From: Thermophagus sp052400625
GTDB lineage: Bacteria; Bacteroidota; Bacteroidia; Bacteroidales; Marinilabiliaceae
DNA: 6,094 nt
Assembly: GCA_052400625.1 (NCBI GenBank)
Contig: JBQTGH010000026.1
Reading direction: 5' to 3' (one strand)
Shown: in pieces, positions 1-6,094 of the stretch
How positions within the stretch are numbered: position 1 is the stretch's first letter
Layout of the letters: every line of letters begins with the position of its first letter
The notes under the pieces: model-generated
Databases searched by the model: none
Seen by the model: the letters and a program-made list of their open reading frames with translations, nothing else
What the model was told of the DNA's origin: nothing
Translations under genes and position numbers: made by a program

Positions 1-180
1 AAACGACAAAATAAATTATATACAATATTACTATACAATTAAATAGTAGGCTTTTTGTCCTTAACTAAACGACATTGTTCAAATTACCTATTGGAATAAA
101 GAAGATCCCGATTATCGAAAAAAGCTTTTTTTTAATTTAGTAGGTGTTATTTCACTAGATTGAAGTTTTTATTCTTTTTT
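1..180. other. AT-rich non-coding region downstream of the HTCS gene
   Basis: I see no gene here on either strand: all frames are interrupted by stop codons and nothing resembles an RNA gene. The stretch is very AT-rich. It contains a short direct repeat, TATACAAT at 19-26 and 32-39 (13 bp apart), and the string AAACGACA occurs at 1-8 and again at 67-74. Neither repeat has a recognisable function. The HTCS gene is transcribed leftwards into this region, so its transcript should end here. The neighbouring gene to the left is outside the window. Confidence 0.6.
118..133 (-). terminator. Weak candidate terminator of the HTCS gene
   Basis: A palindrome of six A, GC and at least six T lies about 50 bp past the HTCS stop codon. 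It is the only strong dyad near the end of that gene. The arms are pure A/T around a central GC with no room for a normal loop, so any hairpin would be weak and would lack the usual GC-rich stem. This is only a suggestion based on position. Confidence 0.2.
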
Positions 181-3100
181 TTATGCGCCTGTTTTATGCT
201 GACTGGGAGGATAGCCAAACAGTTTCTTGAATTGGCGACTGAAATATTTTATGTCATTAAATCCAACTCGCAATGAAACTTCTGAAACATTATAACCTTT
301 TTCGAGTAATTGAGCTGCAATTTTCAGTTTTAGCTGCCTAACAAACTCCACTGGGCTCATTCCCGTAAGTCCTTTTACTTTATTATAAAAAACGGTTCGA
401 CTGACACATAACTGTTCGGCCAGTTGCTCAATGGTGAATTCTTCCGAGTAATGGTTTGAAATATAGGAAACGAGACTTTGTAGAAACTGTTCATCCTTAC
501 TGGTAACTTTTAAGGTCTCAGGATCAATGGTTTTGTTATCTCTGAATTTTGCAATGATGCGTTTTCTTTGTTCTATTTGGTTGATTGCAATGGTGTTGAG
601 TAGTTTCGCGTTAAAGGGTTTTGCCAGATAAGCATCAGCTCCACATTGCAACCCGGAAATTTGATCTTCGAGATCGGTTTTTGCAGTTAGCATTATGACA
701 GGAATGTGACTGGTTGCAAAGTCCTTTTTGAGGATTTGAGTCAGTTCCATCCCGTCCATACCTGGCATCATTACATCAGTGATAATAATATCGGGTTGTT
801 TTTTTTTGATTATTTCCAGAGCTTTTATTGCATTAGAAGTTTTAAAAGGATGAAAATTTTGATTGATAGCAGTAGATATGTAGGCCAGTATTTCTGGATT
901 GTCTTCAACGACTAGAGCAGAATATTTCTGTTGAGAGAGATTTATATCATTATTTGGAATGGAAATCATTTCATGTTCTGGCGCCAAAACATCAGATGTG
1001 ATGGGATGGAGATTGGTCTCAAAAAGAGGATTAAATTCAATGTCTTTTCTTCCAATAAAATGATGTTTGCCTTTAAATAGAAGAATTTTAAAAGAGCTTC
1101 CAACTCCTTCTTTAGATTCAACTGATAAACTTCCGCCGTGAAGTTTTGTTATTTCATAGGCAAGGGAGAGTCCGATCCCCGTACCTGCATTTTCGCTGTT
1201 ACTCAGAATGGTGTATCTGGAAAATAGATTTCTAATATTTTTTTCCGGAATACCTTTTCCCTCATCAGTAACTGTAATCACAACATTTTCTTTGGAAGTA
1301 TGATTTAACGAAATAGCTACCTTTTTGCCCGAAGATGTGAATTTTATGGCATTACTAATAATATTGTAAAGGACCATATCCAATTTTGAAGCATCAGCCC
1401 ATATTTCTGAATCGGATTGGTCAGTCTTGAAGCTAAGGGTAATGTTTTTGTGTCTAGCAATAGGCAGAAAGCTATCATAAACTTCTCTGCAAAAATCGAC
1501 AATATCAAAAGGAGAAACCTTAAGTATCATCTTATTGTTTTGTATTTTTCTAAAGTCAAGCAGTTGGTTGATGAGGTGAAGCATTCGTTTTCCATTTTTA
1601 TGAATGACCCTCAATTCTCTGTTAATTTCAGGCGAGACTTTGTGTGCCTTTTGTTTAAGATCCTCCAAGGGGCCTAGAATCAGCGTGAGAGGTGTTCGTA
1701 TTTCATGAGAAATATTGGTAAAAAACTTTAATTTTTCTTCGTTAATGCGTTTTTCCACTTGAAGCTCATTTCTGTATTGGTTGATTTTGGAAACTGTTTC
1801 TTTTATGCTAACAAGAAAGGCGATAAATATCAGTCCATAAGCGATATAAGCCCATATAGTTTTATACCATGGAGGCAAAATGGTAATTTTTAATTGACGT
1901 GGATTTTTGATCCAGCCCCCTTTACGATTTGTTGCTTTAACTTTGAAAATATAATCTCCTGGTGGTAAATTAGTGAAGGTAGCTTTGTTTTGGTTTCCCG
2001 TTATATTCCATTCATTATCGAAGTTTTGGAGCAAGTAGGCATATTGTACAATTTTAGGGTCCTGGAAGTCAAGCGTGGAAAATTCTATGCTAAAGCTTGA
2101 TTGATAATGTTTTAGTGTAATGTGTTTGGTGTAAGTAATGGTTTTTGTAAGTGGAGAATTTTTATCCCGAATTGAAACATCTTTATTGAAGAGTTGAAAA
2201 TTGGTCAAAACAATATTTGGAGTGAAATCTTTAATCTGCAACATATCGGGATCGATAATTTCAATTCCTTTGTAGCCACCAAATAGAATAGTTCCATTTC
2301 GTCGCTTGTAGCAGGTGTTTTCCATAAATATGTCAAAACTCAATCCATTATTGGTATTGAAAATCTCTATGGTCCCGGTTAATATGTTTAAGCGGTTTAC
2401 TCCGTTTTCGGTACTGATCCAAAGGTTTTGTTTGTTATCTTCATGTATGGCTAAAATCACATCATTACTTAATCCATTATTTCGGTTGATCCTAGTAAAT
2501 GAGGCTTTTGAGCCGGAAAGATTTTCCAGTTTGTTAAGACCTCCTCCTAGTGTCCCAAACCATAGCTCTTTTTGAGAATCTTCAAAAATGTGTATTATGT
2601 CGTTATAACTAATGCTTTGGGGGTTGTCTGGATGGTGGATGAAACTTGAAAATAATCCTTTATCTGGAGTTTCGGACATATAAAGCCCAAATCCTGTGGC
2701 TACCCACATACGTTTTTTAGAATCAAACAAAATATTGCGCACCATATTACTTCCGAGGGAGGAATTTCGGCTGTGAAAATTTTTAAAATAACGTGATCCA
2801 TCTTTTTTTTCCATTACAAGGCTTAATCCGTTTCCATAGGTGCCGATCCACATTTCATGGTCATGATTTTCAACGATGCAGTATACATTATTGTGGGTCA
2901 GGCTGGTGTTGTCGTTTTCAGAATGCCGGTAATTGTAAAAATCCAGTTTAGACAGACTTTGGTAATTGTTCACTGGTTTTTTGCTTACCAATAATCCTTT
3001 TCCTTTTGTTCCCAGCCAAATATGTCCATTATGGTCGGTAGTAATTGAATAAATGTTGGCAGCCGAAATTATCCCTCTGTCAGTTGTGAATTTTTCAAAG

Positions 3101-4572
3101 AAAGCCAGTTGGTTAAAAAGGGAATCCAAGATATGTAATCGACCTGCTTTTGTTCCTACCCAAAGACGGCCCTGATTATCTTCATGAATTGACCTGATAA
3201 TGTTGTCAGAGATTTCTTTTATTTCGGGTTGAGGTAGTACATGTTTAAAGCCAGGGTTTCGCAAAACAACCCTCTCTATGCCGCCCAGATATTGTCCCAG
3301 TCCTAGCCAAAGCTGTCCTGAATGGTCATGGGTTATCCCGGCAACAATATTTGAACTAATTGTGTTTTCATTATAAGGATCGTTTAAGTAAAAATGAAAT
3401 TTATCTTTTGCTCTAATATACATGGCTAGACCGCCTTCATGAAGTCCAATCCAGAAGTTGTTATTGTTATCTTCAAAAAATACGTGTCGTTCCAAATCGG
3501 TAGTATTTTCCCTGTCTGGTGGAGATAGTCTGTAGTGTTTGGAAGTGTTGGTCAAAGGATTGTAACGATCAATTCCGAAATGTTCACTGGTGATCCAAAT
3601 TTGTCCATATCTGTCTTCGTATAATCGATCGATATTTTTACCGGTTGTGGTAATTTTTCTCCATTGGTTACTATCTTTATTATAACAGTATAGTCCTTTA
3701 TTTTCAAAAGCGGCATAAATATTATTGGTATTAGAAAGGTGTAGTATGGATGTACTACAATCGGTAAAAGAAATCTGTGAATTTCGACTGGCTTCTCTGA
3801 ATATACCGTTTTTTTTGTCTTTAATCAGTATGCCGTTTTTTTTTGTGCCGAACCAAATTTCATCGGAGGTTTCGCAAAAACTTGTGAATGAGTATTCAAC
3901 AAAAAAATGTTGGAAGTTAGGTGTATTGGCATTCAAATCTTTTTGAGAAAGAAAATTAATTCCTTTTTGAGTCCCAATCCATAGATTTCCAAGGCTGTCA
4001 CGTCGAATAAAAGAAATCTTATTGTTGGATAAAGCGTATTGCCCACGGTTCAGAAAATGGGTTGTTTGGTAACTGTGTTCCTTCTTGTCAAAAACAAGAC
4101 GGTAAACTCCTAAGGAATTAAGGCCTATCCATAATTCCTTACAATCATATTGTAGATAATCTGATATTATGGAATTATCGTTTGTTTCTTGTATTAAAAA
4201 ATCAGGAATAGAGTTAATTTTTTCGAATGCAGGGTGGAAATAGTGGAAATAACCATCATGGGTGACAAACCATATGAAATCTTGTTCATCTTGCCAAATA
4301 TCGGTTATTCGATTATTGATGAAAATTCCAGACTTATTGCTTTCTCCCTTAAATATCTTGAATTTGTATCCGTCATAACGGTTTAGTCCATTATTTGTGC
4401 CAATCCAAAGGAAGCCTTCCTTGTCACAAAATATGGCAGAAACGGTGTTTTGTGAAAGTCCTTCTTGGGTGCCGGTATGATCAAATCGAAATATTTCCTG
4501 CCCATTTACTGCTGAGAAAAAAGTTAAGCTGAGCAAAAGAAACACTGTCCTAATGTTATTGTATTTCTGCAT
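181..4572 (-). CDS. Hybrid two-component system (HTCS) sensor kinase/response regulator with AraC-type DNA-binding domain
   Basis: One-protein signalling system that senses a periplasmic ligand and regulates transcription; family members usually control polysaccharide-utilisation loci, often by binding oligosaccharides. Numbering is from the ATG at 4572 (1463 residues). A signal peptide covers about 1-24 (basic QKYNNIR, then a hydrophobic stretch). Sixteen WIGT-type propeller motifs (Reg_prop) lie between 53 and 770; those near 99, 284 and 761 are degenerate. A Y_Y_Y domain spans about 827-887 and a membrane helix about 902-923. The kinase has the H-box NISHEIRTP (His956), N-box (Asn1074), and glycine motifs DEGKGIP (1103) and GTGIGL (1130). 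The receiver has Glu1223/Asp1224, phospho-acceptor Asp1266, Thr1296 and Lys1318. A double helix-turn-helix AraC domain fills about 1379-1459. All catalytic residues are present and no frameshift is seen. A TTG eight codons upstream is in frame, but the ATG directly precedes the signal peptide and is preferred. The ligand cannot be read from sequence. Confidence 0.96.
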   Translation of the reverse strand: MQKYNNIRTVFLLLSLTFFSAVNGQEIFRFDHTGTQEGLSQNTVSAIFCDKEGFLWIGTNNGLNRYDGYKFKIFKGESNKSGIFINNRITDIWQDEQDFIWFVTHDGYFHYFHPAFEKINSIPDFLIQETNDNSIISDYLQYDCKELWIGLNSLGVYRLVFDKKEHSYQTTHFLNRGQYALSNNKISFIRRDSLGNLWIGTQKGINFLSQKDLNANTPNFQHFFVEYSFTSFCETSDEIWFGTKKNGILIKDKKNGIFREASRNSQISFTDCSTSILHLSNTNNIYAAFENKGLYCYNKDSNQWRKITTTGKNIDRLYEDRYGQIWITSEHFGIDRYNPLTNTSKHYRLSPPDRENTTDLERHVFFEDNNNNFWIGLHEGGLAMYIRAKDKFHFYLNDPYNENTISSNIVAGITHDHSGQLWLGLGQYLGGIERVVLRNPGFKHVLPQPEIKEISDNIIRSIHEDNQGRLWVGTKAGRLHILDSLFNQLAFFEKFTTDRGIISAANIYSITTDHNGHIWLGTKGKGLLVSKKPVNNYQSLSKLDFYNYRHSENDNTSLTHNNVYCIVENHDHEMWIGTYGNGLSLVMEKKDGSRYFKNFHSRNSSLGSNMVRNILFDSKKRMWVATGFGLYMSETPDKGLFSSFIHHPDNPQSISYNDIIHIFEDSQKELWFGTLGGGLNKLENLSGSKASFTRINRNNGLSNDVILAIHEDNKQNLWISTENGVNRLNILTGTIEIFNTNNGLSFDIFMENTCYKRRNGTILFGGYKGIEIIDPDMLQIKDFTPNIVLTNFQLFNKDVSIRDKNSPLTKTITYTKHITLKHYQSSFSIEFSTLDFQDPKIVQYAYLLQNFDNEWNITGNQNKATFTNLPPGDYIFKVKATNRKGGWIKNPRQLKITILPPWYKTIWAYIAYGLIFIAFLVSIKETVSKINQYRNELQVEKRINEEKLKFFTNISHEIRTPLTLILGPLEDLKQKAHKVSPEINRELRVIHKNGKRMLHLINQLLDFRKIQNNKMILKVSPFDIVDFCREVYDSFLPIARHKNITLSFKTDQSDSEIWADASKLDMVLYNIISNAIKFTSSGKKVAISLNHTSKENVVITVTDEGKGIPEKNIRNLFSRYTILSNSENAGTGIGLSLAYEITKLHGGSLSVESKEGVGSSFKILLFKGKHHFIGRKDIEFNPLFETNLHPITSDVLAPEHEMISIPNNDINLSQQKYSALVVEDNPEILAYISTAINQNFHPFKTSNAIKALEIIKKKQPDIIITDVMMPGMDGMELTQILKKDFATSHIPVIMLTAKTDLEDQISGLQCGADAYLAKPFNAKLLNTIAINQIEQRKRIIAKFRDNKTIDPETLKVTSKDEQFLQSLVSYISNHYSEEFTIEQLAEQLCVSRTVFYNKVKGLTGMSPVEFVRQLKLKIAAQLLEKGYNVSEVSLRVGFNDIKYFSRQFKKLFGYPPSQHKTGA

Positions 4573-4708
4573 AGATAAAATTTTTCCCAATAACAAAAAT
4601 GCAATATTTTTTTGTTTATTTAAAACTATATGACATGATTTTGATTTCTAGGTGGATGAAAGATGGTATTCAAAATTGCATAAAAGAAAGTGTTAATGCA
4701 GATATTCT

Positions 4709-4740
4709 TTTGTTGGATTAAATGTATTGGATATTATTTG
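4709..4740 (+). promoter_or_regulatory. Candidate Bacteroidota-type promoter for the fecR-like gene
   Basis: TTTG at 4709-4712 could act as the -33 element and TATTATTTG at 4732-4740 as the -7 element, 19 bp apart. The phylum consensus for the primary sigma factor is TTTG, about 19-21 bp, then TAnnTTTG. The -7 match here has one extra base, so it is imperfect, and AT-rich DNA gives such matches by chance. If real, it would leave a 5' leader of about 125 bases before the ATG at 4873. Confidence 0.25.
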
Positions 4741-4741
4741 G
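4713..4741 (+). promoter_or_regulatory. Possible operator: three TTGG half-sites
   Basis: TTGGAT occurs at 4713-4718 and 4727-4732, and TTGG again at 4738-4741, spaced 14 and 11 bp start to start. AraC-type domains such as the one ending the HTCS often bind short direct repeats spaced roughly by helical turns. The motif is short and overlaps the candidate promoter, so it is weakly supported. Confidence 0.18.
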
Positions 4742-4795
4742 TTGAAGTGTTTTGTGTCTGTGGCGGAGTGAAAAAATAAAGAAATAGAAAAAAAA

Positions 4796-4820
4796 TGTAA
4801 AATTTTTTGTCCCATTTACA
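4796..4820. promoter_or_regulatory. Dyad TGTAAA-N13-TTTACA
   Basis: Six-base inverted repeats (4796-4801 and 4815-4820) are separated by 13 bases, giving 19 bp between equivalent positions, close to two helical turns. The layout fits a dimeric repressor or activator site in the leader of the fecR-like gene. It lies in A- and T-run DNA, so chance is a real alternative. Confidence 0.2.
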
Positions 4821-4872
4821 GCTTTGGGTTCTCTTATTATTAAAGATGATCAATCGTCATAAAATATTTTTT

Positions 4873-6049
4873 ATGGAACGTTTAAAGAAATTGATTGATA
4901 ATCCGCATTTTTTTTTTATGGATTTTTCAACCGACCAAAGAATTGGATGAATATTGGTGCCAATATTTGAGAGCCAACCCTGAAGAAAAAGAATATATTT
5001 TGAATTTCAAAAATCAGTTTGTGAAATATTTAAATTTTCATAATAGAGAACTTTCTGACTCTGAGAAACGGGAATTGGTACAAAAGATTATTGTCCGATT
5101 GGATGAAAGGAAAAAGAGTAAGAAGTGGCTTTCGGTGTTTAAATCTGTGTTAAGATATGCTGCAGTTGCATTAATATTCTTTTCTGTCGGGGGAGGGGTG
5201 GTATATTTTAATATGAAGAGTGGTGATGACAAATCTATTTATGAAGATTATTTGGAAAAGTACGATGGTGATGAACCTGCTCTAATTATTGATGATCAGG
5301 GATATATTCCTTTGAAGGAAAAAGAATCTGTCATAGAATATTCTTCAGATGGGAGGGTTGTTGTTGACGAAAAGGAGGTGGTAGAAGAAGGAACCGATGG
5401 TGGTAACCCAAGAATGAATACTGTAGTAATTCCTTATGGAAGTCGGTCAACCATTAGTTTGTCTGATGGAACCAGAGTATGGTTGAATGCAGGAAGTCGG
5501 TTAATCTATCCATCGAGGTTTGTTGATAAAACTCGAGAGGTTTTTCTAATAGGAGAGGCATTCTTTGAGGTGGAAAAGAATGTAAAAAAGCCTTTTTATG
5601 TTAATACTTCCGGTCTTTCAGTTAAAGTGCTAGGAACCAAATTTGATGTAACTGCCTATCCTGAAGATGATTTTGTTCAAACGGTATTATCTGAAGGTCG
5701 AGTTGAAATAGAAAAATCCGGCAAAGGATTATTTGAAAAAGGGGTAGTGTTGGAGCCTGGACAGATGGCCTTTTGGGATAAAAAATTAGAAGATGCTAAA
5801 GTCTATAACGTTGATGTAGATTATTATATACTTTGGACAGAAGGCATATTTAGCTTTTCTAATACCAAATTTCAAGATTTAGTTAAGAAGTTGGAACGAT
5901 ATTATAACATTAAACTGAATTTTGGAGAGTGTAAAATAAACCCTGTCCATAAACTAATCAATCTTAATATTTCAGTTTATGACAGACAAGAAAAGAGAAA
6001 CACCCGGATATCGCGCCCTGCGCGACTTGGCTTTAGAACAATTGCGTAG
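4873..6049 (+). pseudogene. FecR-family anti-sigma factor, frameshifted at a poly-T tract and truncated by an insertion sequence
   Basis: FecR-type proteins are inner-membrane anti-sigma factors that hold an ECF sigma factor and release it when a TonB-dependent transducer signals. The natural start is the ATG at 4873 (MERLKKLIDNPHFF), but that frame stops at 4948. The rest (WIFQPTKELDEYW onward) is in the +1 frame. Removing one T from the run at 4908-4917 joins them into a normal FecR N-terminus. Numbering the repaired protein: cytoplasmic anti-sigma region 1-92, membrane helix about 93-113, an acidic linker to about 180, FecR domain about 181-279 (IPYGSRSTISLSDGTRVWLN, then GEAFFEV and VLGTKFDV), and the start of the DUF4974/STN-like C-terminal domain at about 322-355. 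Homology ends at about 5938. The remaining 36 codons to the TAG at 6047 are out-of-frame insertion-sequence DNA. A TTG at 4895 would open the main frame but gives a hydrophobic, non-family N-terminus. No ribosome-binding site is visible, as is usual in this phylum. Confidence 0.85.
4908..4917 (+). repeat. Poly-T tract (ten T) at the fecR frameshift
   Basis: The tract follows CA of the His codon in PHFF. With ten T the ATG-initiated frame ends at the TGA at 4948 after 25 codons; with nine T it reads on into the 1000-base FecR frame. A tract of this length is prone to polymerase slippage in replication, in transcription and in some sequencing chemistries, so its length decides whether the gene is readable. 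Confidence 0.85.
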
Positions 6050-6094
6050 TGGAAAATCACTTACAGGCGAAGGTGGCGTTTTTGCGCCCATCAT
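5939..6094 (+). mobile_element. Left end of an IS256-family insertion sequence (partial, runs off the window)
   Basis: FecR similarity stops at about 5938 and 40 bases later a transposase frame begins. The boundary sequence ACCCTGTCCATAAACTAATC (about 5940-5959) has the look of a terminal inverted repeat of this family, often with a TGTCCATAAA-like core, though that is from memory. Base composition changes sharply: 15 of 21 bases at 6010-6030 are G or C, against AT-rich surroundings. The exact end and the 8-9 bp target duplication usual for the family cannot be set without the right end, which is outside the window. Confidence 0.75.
5979..6094 (+). CDS. IS256-family (mutator-type) transposase, N-terminal fragment
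   Basis: Thirty-eight complete codons from the ATG at 5979 are open to the window edge. The fragment begins MTDKKRETPGYRALRDL and continues with LRSGKSLTGEGGVFAPII. The motif of Gly-Lys-x-Leu-x-Gly, a Gly-Gly or Asp-Gly pair, then a hydrophobic Pro-containing stretch, is the conserved start of IS256 transposases, just before the 'KxxxEaaLxxEl' segment. Full-length proteins are about 400 residues and carry a DDE catalytic core, none of which is in view. The ATG is the first in a frame that opens after a TAA at 5955. It would be translated one frame away from the disrupted FecR, whose tail overlaps it to 6049. Codons such as CGC, GCC, CTG and GCG are richer in G and C than those of the neighbouring genes. 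Confidence 0.8.
   Translation, partial: MTDKKRETPGYRALRDLALEQLRSGKSLTGEGGVFAPI

Larger units (their letters stand above)
4573..4872. promoter_or_regulatory. Divergent intergenic region between the HTCS gene and fecR-like gene
   Basis: These 300 bp separate two head-to-head genes and must hold both promoters. No open frame of note, no tRNA and no ECF sigma-factor gene is present, although a sigma gene is the usual upstream neighbour of a Bacteroidota fecR. The region contains an imperfect direct repeat (4599-4623 and 4696-4721, about 21 of 26 aligned positions the same with one gap), three TTGG half-sites at 4713, 4727 and 4738, and a TGTAAA/TTTACA dyad at 4796-4820. Regulation by the adjacent HTCS is plausible from position alone. 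I found no convincing promoter for the HTCS direction. Confidence 0.6.

Noticed and set aside
706..3946. Four plus-strand frames of 69-86 codons opposite the HTCS gene (706-915, 1417-1677, 2315-2575, 3725-3946)
   Set aside because: All are antisense to well-conserved HTCS domains, with low-complexity, family-less translations.
2250..4420. The periodic WIGT-encoding DNA as a nucleotide repeat array
   Set aside because: The periodicity is at the protein level (propeller blades); the DNA copies are too diverged to be a tandem repeat or CRISPR array.
4573..4596. TTG start extending the HTCS by eight residues
   Set aside because: The ATG at 4572 directly precedes a basic-then-hydrophobic signal peptide; the extension would bury it and uses a rare start codon.
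4499..4823. Similar strings CCCATTTAC followed by A or T and GCT at about 4501 and 4811
   Set aside because: One copy is inside the HTCS signal-peptide codons; a short match with one mismatch in AT-rich DNA is most likely coincidence.
4895..4921. TTG at 4895 as the true start of the FecR frame
   Set aside because: It yields MIIRIFFLWIF, unlike FecR N-termini, whereas the ATG at 4873 in the adjacent frame gives a family-like start; the frameshift explanation fits better.
5038..5232. 64-codon minus-strand frame within fecR
   Set aside because: It lies opposite the FecR anti-sigma and membrane segment, has no recognisable features, and is a shadow of the real frame.

Overview
The window looks like a Bacteroidota (Bacteroidetes) chromosome. 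The DNA is AT-rich, start codons lack Shine-Dalgarno sequences, and the two main genes are of families typical of that phylum: a hybrid two-component system (HTCS) regulator and a FecR-type anti-sigma factor. Both families normally sit beside SusC/SusD-type glycan-uptake loci, so this is probably the regulatory edge of such a locus, but no SusC, SusD or enzyme gene lies inside the window.

Layout. Positions 1-180 are AT-rich and hold no gene. Positions 181-4572 (minus strand) encode an apparently intact HTCS of 1463 residues: signal peptide, 16 propeller-type motifs, Y_Y_Y domain, one membrane helix, histidine kinase, receiver and AraC-type DNA-binding domain. A 300-bp divergent intergenic region follows (4573-4872) with several weak candidate regulatory elements. 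From 4873 the plus strand carries a fecR-like anti-sigma gene that is damaged twice. A run of ten T at 4908-4917 puts its N-terminus in a different frame from the rest. Its C-terminal domain is then cut at about 5938 by the left end of an IS256-family (mutator-type) insertion sequence, whose transposase starts at 5979 and runs off the window.

How the parts relate. The HTCS would sense a ligand, probably an oligosaccharide, in the periplasm and activate nearby promoters; the divergent region is a natural target. The fecR gene would normally encode a membrane protein that holds an ECF sigma factor and is signalled to by a SusC-type transducer. No sigma-factor gene precedes it here, and the insertion would separate it from anything downstream.

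The most interesting points are the poly-T frameshift (phase variation, transcriptional slippage, decay or sequencing error), the insertion that gives the FecR frame a chimeric tail, and the orphan anti-sigma gene placed head-to-head with an HTCS.
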